44,487 nucleotides of DNA from Candidatus Lachnoclostridium avicola (GTDB lineage Bacteria > Bacillota > Clostridia > Lachnospirales > Lachnospiraceae), in NCBI GenBank assembly GCA_019114465.1, contig DXFM01000001.1:1-44487 (forward strand), in the 5' to 3' direction. This document shows positions 8,296 to 15,980 of the stretch, in pieces. The position numbers were made by a program, and so were the translations under genes. Below the pieces are notes generated by a model. It did no database searches. It was not told the DNA's origin and was given only the letters and a program-made list of their open reading frames with translations. Each line of letters opens with the position of its first letter. Position 1 is the stretch's first letter.

Positions 8296-9606
8296 TTACC
8301 CACGCTTTCTGTCCTTTGCAGAAAAGAAAAGTCCGATGGCGGCGACGGCCAGCTCCGTAGCCGGAAAGGCCAGCCACACGCCGGTCATTCCCCACAGGGA
8401 GGACAGAATCAGCGCCATGGGAATGATAAGAATCAGTCCCCTCAGCAGAGAGACGATGTGCGCAGGCACCGCCTGTTCCACAGAGGTAAAGTACGTGGAT
8501 ATAATTGTATTATACCCCACAAACACCACAGAAGTAAAATACAATTTCAGCCCTGTGACGGCAATCTGCTGCAGCTGAAAACTTCCCTCGCTGTTGAAGA
8601 TCCCGGCGATGGGATCGGCAAAGAAAAAGATCACGGCGTAGACGGCGGCGGAGAGCGCGGCCATGGAGATCAGGGAAAACTTCAGATACTGCCGCTGGAG
8701 AGTTCTGTGATTTCTGCCGTACTCCCGGCTGATCAGGGGCTGGACGCCCTGGGCGATGCCGGTGTAGATGGAGGTCACCACCAGGGAGATGTTGGCGATC
8801 ACCCCGTAGGCGGCTACCCCTGTATTTCCGGTCAGTCTCAGAATGATGGTGTTGAACGCGATCATGACGATGCCGGAGGAGAGCTGGGCCAGGAGGGAGG
8901 GAAATCCCAGGGCGAAGGTGAATTTCACTGCATCGGCCTGGACGCCGGTTTTTGTCAGGCGGAACCCTTTGGACGTTCCCATCCAGTGGGGAGCCATGAT
9001 CGCCACTCCGATGGCGGGGGACAGGCCGGTGGCCAGAACAGCGCCGAAGATGCCCATGCCGAAGGGGAACATGAACACATAATCCAGCACCACGTTGGAC
9101 AGGCTGCTGACCACAGTGGCGATCATGGCCAGCCGCGGATTCCCGTCGTTGCGCACAAAGCAGAGAAATACGTCGTTTAGTATGAACGCAGGGGAAAAGA
9201 GCAGCAGCACGTTCAGGTAGGTGCAGGACATCTGAAAGGTGGCTTCATCTGCTCCCAGAAGAGCTGTGAGAGGCGCGGCCAGAAAGAGGCCCGCGGCCAT
9301 AAACAGCAGGGAAAACAGGGCGGAGAAGTACAGGGTATTGGTATACACCACATCGGCGGCATGGGATTCTCCCCGGCTCTTTAAGATGGAGAAGCGGGTG
9401 GCGCCGCCCATGCCCAGCATCAGCCCTGTGCCGTGGATAAAATTGTAGACGGGAATGGCCAGGTTTAAGGCGGCCAGTCCGTTGGTGCCCAGACTGCGGG
9501 ACACGAAAAAGGTATCGGCGAGAATGTAGCAGGAAAGGGCGATCATGCCCAGCACGCTCAGAAAGGTGTATCTGGCGAATTCCCCGAAGGGTCTGGCGGT
9601 TTCCAT
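8296..9606 (-). CDS. MATE family efflux transporter (second)
   Basis: This membrane protein of 436 residues has twelve helices. It shows the MATE hallmarks GIAQGVQPLISREYGRN in the second half and a paired FVSRSLGTNGLAALNLAIP in the first. It is only distantly similar to the MarR-linked pump, so the two are not a recent duplication. The start at 9606 is chosen for AAAGGAGG nine bases before it; the open frame continues upstream to 9726 but through a hairpin region that is not likely coding. It leads a unit with the cytidylate-kinase-like gene. A promoter and a terminator-like hairpin lie in its leader, so expression may be controlled by attenuation. Confidence 0.9.
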   Translation of the reverse strand: METARPFGEFARYTFLSVLGMIALSCYILADTFFVSRSLGTNGLAALNLAIPVYNFIHGTGLMLGMGGATRFSILKSRGESHAADVVYTNTLYFSALFSLLFMAAGLFLAAPLTALLGADEATFQMSCTYLNVLLLFSPAFILNDVFLCFVRNDGNPRLAMIATVVSSLSNVVLDYVFMFPFGMGIFGAVLATGLSPAIGVAIMAPHWMGTSKGFRLTKTGVQADAVKFTFALGFPSLLAQLSSGIVMIAFNTIILRLTGNTGVAAYGVIANISLVVTSIYTGIAQGVQPLISREYGRNHRTLQRQYLKFSLISMAALSAAVYAVIFFFADPIAGIFNSEGSFQLQQIAVTGLKLYFTSVVFVGYNTIISTYFTSVEQAVPAHIVSLLRGLILIIPMALILSSLWGMTGVWLAFPATELAVAAIGLFFSAKDRKRG

Positions 9607-9645
9607 GGAAAAATCCTCCTTTGAATTCTGATCGGCCTGCCGGGA

Positions 9646-9709
9646 GACAAAAAGAAAAGCGCTGATGTTCTGTATCTCCAAAAGGCCTATCGATACAGAA
9701 CTCAACGCT
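9646..9709 (-). terminator. Terminator or attenuator hairpin before the MATE gene
   Basis: On the minus strand an 18-base-pair stem (9709-9692 with 9676-9658, one bulge at 9666 and one G-T pair) with a 15-base loop is followed by a U-rich run (9657-9644). A flanking GCCGGG/CCCGGC pair encloses it. It lies downstream of a promoter and 40 bases upstream of the MATE start. It may end thioredoxin reductase transcripts, attenuate the MATE gene, or both. Confidence 0.75.
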
Positions 9710-9755
9710 TGTTTACCCGGCGGCAAAATAATCAGTATTTTATTTATCGCTTGGT

Positions 9756-9784
9756 AGGATACCAGAAGAACCGGGGGCTGTCAA
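9756..9784 (-). promoter_or_regulatory. Promoter for the second MATE unit
   Basis: The minus strand carries a perfect -35 TTGACA (9784-9779), a 17-base spacer and -10 TATCCT (9761-9756), between the thioredoxin reductase stop and the hairpin. Confidence 0.65.
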
Positions 9785-9802
9785 GAAAAAGTTCAGCAAA
9801 GA

Positions 9803-10966
9803 TCACAGCTTCAGCTGCTCTTTGACCTCGCCCTTGTCCACCAGCAGGGCCACTGCGGGGGTCTCCTCGCTTAAAACCACGTGATAGCGGTCCGCCCAGG
9901 CCTTTTTGCGGGATACGTCCACTTCCATCACCCGGTAGGGGGAGGAGATATTGCCGATGGCGTCGATGCTGCCGTTAAACTCCGGGCTCCAGAAGCCTAA
10001 GATCACCGGTTCCGGACTCTCCAGCACCTGCTCTCTGAAATAGTCCAGATCTTCAATGTAGCGCTCTGCGGCAGTGGCAGCTACGGCTCCGTCGGAGATG
10101 GCGGTGGAAACCTGGCGGAGATATTTATCTCTCACATCGCCGGCGGCGTAGACGCCGGGCACGTTAGTTTCCATTTGTTCATTGACGTGGAGCCATCCTC
10201 TGGAATCTTTTTCCAGGCAGTCCGGAAGCCACTTGGTCTCCGGGATCATGCCCACGAAGAAGAATACGCCGTCGCAGGGATAGTCGGTGATCTCTTCCGT
10301 CTTGATGTTTTTGATCTTGACGCCGGTCACCTGGGTATCGCCGCAGACCTCCGTCAGCACGCTGTTCCAGATAAAGTCCATCTTCGGATGGTGAAGGGCC
10401 TTCTCGGCGGATTCCTTGTTGCAGTCTAAGATTCCCTCGTCGTGAAGCACGATCACGGTAACCCGGCTGGCGAATTTGGTGATGTACATGCCCTCCTCAA
10501 TGGCCTGGTCGCCGCTGCCCACCACCACTACGTGCTGATCCTGGAAGAACTCCGCGTCACAGGTGGCGCAGTAGGCTACGCCCTGGCCGGTCAGTTCCCG
10601 CTCGCCGGGGATGCCCAGAATTCTGGCGGAGGTTCCTGTGGCAATGATTACCGCTTTTGCTCCATACTGGTGGCGTCTGGTGTTGATCAGTTTCACATCG
10701 CCGCTCACGTCCATGGATTTCACCGGTTCCCGTTTGATTTCCACTCCGAAGCCTTTGGCCTGTTCCGCCATTTTCTCTGTCAGATCCGGTCCGGAGGTGC
10801 TGGGAATTCCAGGATAATTGACGATTTCCCTGGTGGTGTAAGCCCGTCCGCCGACGGTGGATTTCTCCAGAATGAGAGTATGTAAGTGGGCCCGCCCGCC
10901 GTAAATGCCTGCTGCCAGACCGGCAGGACCGGCTCCGATAATGATCAGATCATACATTGCATCCAT
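9803..10966 (-). CDS. Thioredoxin reductase with degenerate thioredoxin-like C-terminal domain
   Basis: The protein has 387 residues, about 75 more than usual TrxB. The FAD motif GAGPAGLAAG is at 11-20, the redox pair CATC at C133/C136, the NAD(P) motif VVGSGDQAIEEG at about 148-159 (imperfect GxGxxA) and the second FAD motif GVYAAGDV at 271-278. Residues about 312-387 resemble a thioredoxin fold: FWSPEFNGS at 325-333 stands where WCxxC should be, then MEVDV, ADRYHV and a TPAVALLVDKGEV strand. The tail therefore keeps the fold but not the cysteines. The start has AAGGAGGAA upstream. Divergent from a thioredoxin and a sulfotransferase-like gene, it is the likely electron donor to that thioredoxin. 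Confidence 0.88.
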   Translation of the reverse strand: MDAMYDLIIIGAGPAGLAAGIYGGRAHLHTLILEKSTVGGRAYTTREIVNYPGIPSTSGPDLTEKMAEQAKGFGVEIKREPVKSMDVSGDVKLINTRRHQYGAKAVIIATGTSARILGIPGERELTGQGVAYCATCDAEFFQDQHVVVVGSGDQAIEEGMYITKFASRVTVIVLHDEGILDCNKESAEKALHHPKMDFIWNSVLTEVCGDTQVTGVKIKNIKTEEITDYPCDGVFFFVGMIPETKWLPDCLEKDSRGWLHVNEQMETNVPGVYAAGDVRDKYLRQVSTAISDGAVAATAAERYIEDLDYFREQVLESPEPVILGFWSPEFNGSIDAIGNISSPYRVMEVDVSRKKAWADRYHVVLSEETPAVALLVDKGEVKEQLKL

Positions 10967-11056
10967 AATATTTCCTCCTTCATATTGTCAGGATAATTTT
11001 AATGTTTCTACTTAATAGTTTAGCACATTTTTTTCAAAATGCTATAACATAGATTA

Positions 11057-11085
11057 TTGTCTGCCTATTTCTGGCGTGTTATAAT
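11057..11085 (+). promoter_or_regulatory. Promoter of the thioredoxin/sulfotransferase unit
   Basis: The -35 TTGTCT (11057-11062), 17-base spacer and perfect -10 TATAAT (11080-11085) lie 37 bases before the thioredoxin start. Confidence 0.75.
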
Positions 11086-11121
11086 ATTGTCAGACCGAAA
11101 AAAAGAAGGAGGAGACATGCG

Positions 11122-11436
11122 ATGAAAAAACTCAATTCGGTGGCTTTTGAGGAGTATGTGGAGAACGATGGGGAGACCTGTCTGGTGATTTTCTCCAGAA
11201 AGACCTGCCATGTATGCCAGGCCGTTCACGCTATCCTGGATGATCTGGAACAGGATTATAAGGGCAAGATGCCGTTTTATGAGGTAGACGTGGAGGAAGA
11301 GCAGGGCCTGTTTGAGAAAATGATGATGAAAGGTGTTCCTCAGGTAGTAATCTTTGACAATGGCGAACCGGTGGAGAAACTGGCCGGCAGCCATGAGGAA
11401 GATGATTACATAGATGCAATTGAAAAATATATTTAA
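11122..11436 (+). CDS. Thioredoxin-like protein (CHVC)
   Basis: The protein has 104 residues with one thioredoxin domain and no signal peptide, so it is cytoplasmic. The redox motif is CHVC (C29, C32), not the usual CGPC, and the preceding tryptophan is replaced (SRKTCHVC). The cis-proline loop GVPQVVIF and the DNGEPVEKLAG turn are present. The altered dipeptide between the cysteines should shift redox potential relative to housekeeping thioredoxin. Just 14 bases separate it from the sulfotransferase-like gene, and the thioredoxin reductase is divergent, so the three probably act together. The ribosome site is AAGGAGGAG. Confidence 0.92.
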   Translation: MKKLNSVAFEEYVENDGETCLVIFSRKTCHVCQAVHAILDDLEQDYKGKMPFYEVDVEEEQGLFEKMMMKGVPQVVIFDNGEPVEKLAGSHEEDDYIDAIEKYI

Positions 11437-11450
11437 GGAGGTTTTTTGCA

Positions 11451-12875
11451 ATGGGACTTTATAATGTATTTCCCATGGGAACCACGATCTATGATCCGGA
11501 AAAGGCCTACAACGGCTACACGCTGATGCAGTGCCAGGGCATCGGAGCGGTTCTGGTGGATATGAACGGAAATGTGGTGAAGGTTTGGAAAGACGTGCAG
11601 GGCTTCCCGAATAAGCTGCTTCCCGGCGGATACGTGATGGGCAGCCTTGGACTGAGAGATCCGAAGTACGGATATCAGGATCAGACTGATCTGGTACAGG
11701 TAGACTGGGACGGCAATGTTGTGTGGAAATTTGACCACAAGGAGCTGGTGGACGACGGCGGCAACAAGAGATGGATCGCCAGACAGCACCACGACTACCA
11801 GAGAGAGGGCAACCCGGTAGGCTACTATGTACCCGGTATGGAGTGCAAGACCGACAGCGGAAATACCCTGATCCTCTGCCATGAGGACGTTTACAATAAG
11901 AGAATCAGTGAGCACCGTCTGCTGGATGATGTGTTCATCGAGGTAGACTGGGAAGGAAATATTGTGTGGGAGTGGCATGCCAACAAGCATTTCAACGAGC
12001 TGGGCTTCGATGAGATCGCCAAGAACGTGCTGGCCCGCAACCCCAACAACCATGAGAACGGCGGCGGCCAGGGCGACTGGCTCCACATCAACTCCATGAG
12101 CGTTCTGGGACCGAACAAATGGTATGATGCCGGCGACGAGAGATTCAACCCGGAGAATATCATCTGGGATGCGAGAGAGGCCAACATCCTTGCAATCATC
12201 AGCAAGAAGACGGGCAAGATCGTATGGCAGATCGGACCGGACTTCACAAAGACCAAAGAGCTGCGCATTATGGGCCAGATCATCGGACAGCACCACTGCC
12301 ATATGATCCCCAGGGGACTTCCGGGAGAGGGCAACATCCTGGTATTCGACAACGGCGGATGGGCCGGCTACGGAATGCCCAGCAGAACCAGCAAGGAAGG
12401 AACCAAGGCGGATATCAGAGATCACTCCAGAATTCTGGAATTCGATCCGACCACTCTGGAAGTGGTTTGGGAGTTCAAGGGAAGAGCTTTCGGAGGAATG
12501 CTGGGACTGGTGGCAAACTCCAAGTTCTACAGCCCGCTGATCAGCTCCGCACAGAGACTGCCCAACGGCAATACTCTGATCACCGAGGGCTGCTACATGA
12601 GAATGTTCGAGGTAACTCCGGAGAACGAGGTAGTATGGGAATTCATCGCTCCCTTCAAGAACATGAGAGAGATGGTATACCGCGCTTACCGTTATCCCTA
12701 CGAGTACGTGCCGCAGGTTGAGAAACCGGTGGAGACTCCGGTGGTGAGACTGGACAACCATGACTTCCGTGTACCGGGCGCTTCTGACAGTGCTATCAAG
12801 GAAGTAACTTCCGTTGCCGGAACAGAGGGCTACAACTTCAAGATGGATGCCTGTGTAACGGACGGACAGGTATAA
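11451..12875 (+). CDS. Arylsulfate sulfotransferase-like protein (ASST family)
   Basis: The protein has 474 residues with repeated V-DW-GN-VW blades of a six-bladed beta-propeller. The family's active-site signature is present: HHD at 113-115, DWLHINS at 209-215 (His212, Asn214), DAREANI with Arg242, and GQHHCH with His281/282. By comparison with E. coli AssT, His281 would be the residue that carries the sulfuryl group; this equivalence is from motif order only. The family moves sulfate from one phenol ester to another phenol without PAPS. Unlike E. coli AssT it has no signal peptide, so it looks cytoplasmic. Codons strongly favour AAC, ATC, TTC and AGA, suggesting high expression. Ribosome site is AAGGAGG, and the gene is cotranscribed with the thioredoxin. 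Substrate unknown. Confidence 0.82.
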   Translation: MGLYNVFPMGTTIYDPEKAYNGYTLMQCQGIGAVLVDMNGNVVKVWKDVQGFPNKLLPGGYVMGSLGLRDPKYGYQDQTDLVQVDWDGNVVWKFDHKELVDDGGNKRWIARQHHDYQREGNPVGYYVPGMECKTDSGNTLILCHEDVYNKRISEHRLLDDVFIEVDWEGNIVWEWHANKHFNELGFDEIAKNVLARNPNNHENGGGQGDWLHINSMSVLGPNKWYDAGDERFNPENIIWDAREANILAIISKKTGKIVWQIGPDFTKTKELRIMGQIIGQHHCHMIPRGLPGEGNILVFDNGGWAGYGMPSRTSKEGTKADIRDHSRILEFDPTTLEVVWEFKGRAFGGMLGLVANSKFYSPLISSAQRLPNGNTLITEGCYMRMFEVTPENEVVWEFIAPFKNMREMVYRAYRYPYEYVPQVEKPVETPVVRLDNHDFRVPGASDSAIKEVTSVAGTEGYNFKMDACVTDGQV

Positions 12876-12903
12876 TATACCGTTCAGACAGTATGACTGT
12901 ATG

Positions 12904-12953
12904 GCGGACCGCGTTTTCGGAAATGATATTCCGGAAAGCGGTCCGCTTTTCCT
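12904..12953 (+). terminator. Terminator after the sulfotransferase-like gene
   Basis: GCGGACCGC (12904-12912) pairs with 12938-12946, with an inner TTCGGAA/TTCCGGAA stem, followed by TTTTCCTTT. Confidence 0.85.
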
Positions 12954-13031
12954 TTGCGGGGGAGAGCGCGGCGCAAAAGAACCGGACGGATGTCCGGGAA
13001 TGGGGCCTCCTCTGCGGCGCGGTTTTGGGAA

Positions 13032-13060
13032 TTGCGGAGAAGCTGCCGGCGTGATAAAAT
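13032..13060 (+). promoter_or_regulatory. Promoter of the rhodanese gene
   Basis: An extended -10 TGATAAAAT (box 13055-13060) lies 17 bases after a weak -35 TTGCGG (13032-13037), 60 bases before the start. Confidence 0.5.
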
Positions 13061-13120
13061 AAGATGCGGCAGATTCTGCCGGAACCTGCATGAATCACAG
13101 ACAGAAAAGAGGAGAGACAA

Positions 13121-13435
13121 ATGAGCGGATATAAGGAGATTACCCAGGATGAGGCCTGGGATATTATGGAGCACAAAACGGGATTTCAGATCGTGGATGT
13201 GCGCACGCCGGAGGAATACGGCGAAGGCCATATTAAGGGAGCGGTAAACATTCCCCTGGAGACCATCAATGGGCGGGAGATTCCGGAGCTGCCGGACAGG
13301 TCCCAGGAGCTTCTGGTGTACTGCCGCAGCGGTGTGAGAAGCAAGAAAGCTTCTGAGAAGCTGGCAGCCCAGGGATACACGGGAATTGAAGAGTTCGGCG
13401 GCGTGCTCACCTGGACCCACGGGCTGGTGAAGTGA
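13121..13435 (+). CDS. Rhodanese-like sulfurtransferase
   Basis: The protein has 104 residues with a single rhodanese domain and no signal peptide. The catalytic loop is CRSGVRS (Cys68 of the loop), matching the six-residue active-site loop of sulfur-transferring rhodaneses. Other typical pieces are VDVRTPEEYGEGHIKGAVNIP and the closing GGVLTW. It would carry a persulfide on the cysteine. The start has AGAGGAGAG upstream. It follows the sulfotransferase/thioredoxin unit but has its own promoter and a terminator before it, so a functional link with sulfur metabolism there is only suggestive. Confidence 0.93.
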   Translation: MSGYKEITQDEAWDIMEHKTGFQIVDVRTPEEYGEGHIKGAVNIPLETINGREIPELPDRSQELLVYCRSGVRSKKASEKLAAQGYTGIEEFGGVLTWTHGLVK

Positions 13436-13466
13436 GAAAATCCGGGGAGATCCCCGGACAGAAAAC

Positions 13467-13507
13467 GAGGGCGGTTTCGGAAAGTGAAAATTTCCGGAAC
13501 CGCCCTC
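13467..13507 (-). terminator. Terminator of the serine dehydratase operon
   Basis: A 17-base-pair stem (13467-13483 with 13491-13507, one G-T pair) with a seven-base loop has GTTTTC on the minus-strand side. It lies 53 bases after sdaAA. A second small hairpin (13443-13458) sits between it and the rhodanese stop. Confidence 0.7.
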
Positions 13508-13560
13508 GCGGCATATGATGGGAGAGCTGCCGGCCGCAGTCTTTTGCTGACTGCGGGTGC

Positions 13561-14436
13561 TTACTGTCCGCAGCCGCCGCAGGCAAAGGCGCAGCCGGTA
13601 GGAGTGGCAGCGCAGCCGCCCAGAGCCGTCTCCCGCAGCTCGGAAGGCATCTTCTTTCCCACGGAGTACATGGCGGCCAGCATCTCGTCAAAGGGGATGA
13701 TCTGGCGGATGCCGCTTAGAGCCATCTCCGCCGCGGCGATGGCAATGGCAGCGCCGGCGGCGTTGCGCCCCTGGCAGGGGCATTCCACCAGACCGCCGAT
13801 GGGATCACACACCAGCCCCAGCATGTTCATGAGGACGGAGGAGGCAGCGGAAAGACACTGCTCCGGCTCCCCGCCCATGAGTTCTGTGGCTGCGGAGGCG
13901 GCCATGGCAGCCGCCACGCCCACCTCAGCCTGGCAGCCGCCCACAGCGCCTGCCACGGTGGCGTTGCGCATGGCCAGATAGCCGATGGCTCCCGCGTTGA
14001 ACAGGGCGTCCATGAGACGGTCATCGGAAATGCGGTATTCGTCTTTCAGCGCCAGGATCACCCCGGGAACAATACCGGAGGAACCGGCGGTGGGGGCGGC
14101 CACGATCAGTCCCATGGAGGTGTTTACCTCCAGGACAGCGCAGGCGTAGGTGATGGCCCGGGAGATCACATTTCCGCAGATAGATTTTCCGGAAGTCCGG
14201 TGCTCATTTAACAGCCGGGCCTCCCCGCCGATCAGGCCGCCGATGGACTTGCGGGGGGTTTTGATGGGGGCGGACGCCGATTCCCGCATGATCTCCAAAA
14301 TACGCTCCATTTTTGTCTGAAGAGTGTCCGGGGTGGTTTCCCCCAGATCGCATTCCCGCTGCCTCATAATCTCGGAGATGGAGCAGCGGTGTTCCCGGCA
14401 CAGCTCCAAAAGTTCTGCTCCGTTTTTAAAATCCAT
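13561..14436 (-). CDS. sdaAA: L-serine dehydratase, iron-sulfur alpha subunit
   Basis: The protein has 291 residues, the usual size for the split alpha subunit of the 4Fe-4S serine ammonia-lyase, which converts L-serine to pyruvate and ammonia. Visible family motifs are APTAGSSGIVPGV, NAGAIGYLAMRNATVAGAVGGCQAEVG, CDPIGGLVECPCQGRNA and the cysteine-rich end ATPTGCAFACGGCGQ; these supply the cluster cysteines. The beta subunit is encoded at the other end of the same operon (17500-18168), four genes away, which is an unusual split. The ribosome site AAGGAGG precedes the start. It is the last gene before the terminator. Oxygen sensitivity is expected from the family. Confidence 0.95.
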   Translation of the reverse strand: MDFKNGAELLELCREHRCSISEIMRQRECDLGETTPDTLQTKMERILEIMRESASAPIKTPRKSIGGLIGGEARLLNEHRTSGKSICGNVISRAITYACAVLEVNTSMGLIVAAPTAGSSGIVPGVILALKDEYRISDDRLMDALFNAGAIGYLAMRNATVAGAVGGCQAEVGVAAAMAASAATELMGGEPEQCLSAASSVLMNMLGLVCDPIGGLVECPCQGRNAAGAAIAIAAAEMALSGIRQIIPFDEMLAAMYSVGKKMPSELRETALGGCAATPTGCAFACGGCGQ

Positions 14437-14454
14437 GGTGTGCCTCCTTCAATG

Positions 14455-15204
14455 TCACTTTTCTGTGGTCTGCTGGGCTTTCTGAGCCACATTGCCCTGC
14501 TTTTTCGCCGGCTTTAAGGACATCTTGATGATGCCGGTTTTGTAGAGAACGTAGGCGCAGATGACGTTCAGCACCATACAGCCGATGACGGCAAATCCCT
14601 CTTTTCCAGACAGAGGATAGAAGAGGTTGACGATCAGTACCACAGCCATGGGCACGATCAGGGTAAGAGACTTGTTTTTCGCCACATATTCCCCGCAGTC
14701 ATCATTAACATAGCTTAAGAAGAGGCCGCCGAAGAGGGCCGGAAGCATGTAGGTGGTAGCGGTCTGGATGGCGGGTGTGGTGAGGATGGGCTGCAGGGGC
14801 ACCAGCAGGATCACGCCGGCAATGATGATCAAGGTGGTCACAAAGGAGGACACAGCCACGCCGATGGTGGCTACGGTGTCGCCCTCATCTGTGCCCTGGG
14901 CCGTTTCCGTCAGGGTCTGGGCGTTGACCACCACAGGAATTTTCAAGTTGGTCACGTTTCCTGTGAGGAAGGTGATGTAGGCGGAAGAACCCAGCATGGG
15001 CGTGTAGCCGAACACCTCCGCGATGTTGGTGGGGATAAACACAGCCAGCAGGCCCGCGGCTACTGCGAATACGTGGCCGATGCTCTCCGGCCACACGTTG
15101 AAGGCCGCGCAGATCACAGCCGGGATTCCCAGCATGAATGCCAGTCCGATCAGAATACCGATCCGTCCGATGCGGTGTATGCTTTTCTCATATCTTTCAT
15201 CCAT
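14455..15204 (-). CDS. Membrane protein of unknown function, serine operon
   Basis: The protein has 249 residues with about six membrane helices, a basic cytoplasmic N-terminus (MDERYEKSIHRIGR) and a hydrophilic Lys/Gln-rich tail. One long polar stretch near residues 85-115 (TNLKIPVVVNAQTLTETAQG) lies between helices. I do not recognise a named family. It is 18 bases before sdaAA and 21 bases after the DUF5058-like gene, both of similar size and hydrophobicity. The two small membrane proteins are therefore likely to form a two-component importer for the substrate of the adjacent amidohydrolase or for serine. That role is inference. Ribosome site AAAGGAG precedes the start. Confidence 0.75.
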   Translation of the reverse strand: MDERYEKSIHRIGRIGILIGLAFMLGIPAVICAAFNVWPESIGHVFAVAAGLLAVFIPTNIAEVFGYTPMLGSSAYITFLTGNVTNLKIPVVVNAQTLTETAQGTDEGDTVATIGVAVSSFVTTLIIIAGVILLVPLQPILTTPAIQTATTYMLPALFGGLFLSYVNDDCGEYVAKNKSLTLIVPMAVVLIVNLFYPLSGKEGFAVIGCMVLNVICAYVLYKTGIIKMSLKPAKKQGNVAQKAQQTTEK

Positions 15205-15225
15205 ATCAATGATCTCCTTTCTGTA

Positions 15226-15945
15226 TTATCCCAGCACCTGAACCCAGATCAGGGAGGAGGCCATGCCCAGAATCAGGGTGACAGCCATGATAAAGTTGCG
15301 GTACCAGTATATTTTCAGCTTTTTGACCAGCATCGTCTGCAGTACGGTGACAACGCAGGAAGTGATGGCAACGGCGCAGTAGACCGGTCCCTTGATCAGC
15401 TGAAGAGGCAGGAAAGCCTCGATGATGGCGAGAGAGAGCACGCCGGTGAGCAGGGCGCCGATCATGCCATTTTTGCTTCTCGCCTTCAGCATACCCATCT
15501 GGATCCGCTTGCCGAACACCAGCACGCCCAGCATTCCGCCCAGGATGCCGATACTCATAACGAACATCAGGGTGCCTGCCACGGAAGGATCACCGATGGC
15601 GTTTAAAGCGGCTACAGATTCGTAGCCGGCGCCGGTGGCTGCCATGTCGGCAGCCATCAGCTCATAGGTCACAGCGCCTACCACAGAGAGGCGGAACCAG
15701 GACCACGGCACGCCGATGACCATGGAAAGGCTGAACAGGCCGATGACGATGGAGATAGAGGGCACGATGGTGTAGATGGCTGAGGAAATAATAACGGTCC
15801 GCAGCTTTTCTTTGGACATGCCGATATCCAGAGCGTGACGGTAGGCCTTGCGGAATGTGACCGCGCAGAAGATCAAAATATAGAGAATACCGGCACCTAC
15901 CAGGATATACAGCAGCCGGCTGTTCATAATATCCATAAAACTCAT
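15226..15945 (-). CDS. DUF5058-like membrane protein
   Basis: The protein has 239 residues and about six to seven membrane helices. It resembles the DUF5058 family of Firmicutes membrane proteins, usually seen beside M20 amidohydrolases; this family call is from memory of the pattern and should be checked. Features include a cytoplasmic FRKAYRHALDIGMSKEKLR loop after helix one and glycine-rich helices (GILGGMLGVLVFGKR). The start at 15945 has GGGGGAT upstream; an in-frame ATG nine bases on is also possible. It is 35 bases after the M20 gene and probably pairs with the following membrane protein as a transporter. Confidence 0.72.
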   Translation of the reverse strand: MSFMDIMNSRLLYILVGAGILYILIFCAVTFRKAYRHALDIGMSKEKLRTVIISSAIYTIVPSISIVIGLFSLSMVIGVPWSWFRLSVVGAVTYELMAADMAATGAGYESVAALNAIGDPSVAGTLMFVMSIGILGGMLGVLVFGKRIQMGMLKARSKNGMIGALLTGVLSLAIIEAFLPLQLIKGPVYCAVAITSCVVTVLQTMLVKKLKIYWYRNFIMAVTLILGMASSLIWVQVLG

Positions 15946-15980
15946 AATTCTTATCCCCCTTTATGTAAGATTGGACTGCA

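Noticed and set aside
8014..9180. A 388-codon plus-strand open frame opposite the second MATE gene
   Set aside because: The translation is rich in Gly, His, Asp and Gln with no hydrophobic core pattern, as expected for the complement of a membrane-protein gene. No ribosome site.
9646..9784. A known riboswitch (guanidine, THF, preQ1 or purine) in the MATE leader
   Set aside because: I could not match any conserved core of those classes; only a hairpin with U-run and one enclosing pair is visible. Kept as an attenuator candidate.
9803..10966. Alkyl hydroperoxide reductase subunit F
   Set aside because: AhpF carries two thioredoxin folds at its N-terminus; here the extra fold is C-terminal and without cysteines, and the core matches TrxB.
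11433..13091. A 552-codon open frame on the minus strand opposite the sulfotransferase-like gene
   Set aside because: It mirrors a gene with strongly biased codons, which leaves few stops on the opposite strand. Its translation has no recognisable motif, and it runs through the real terminator at 12904-12953.
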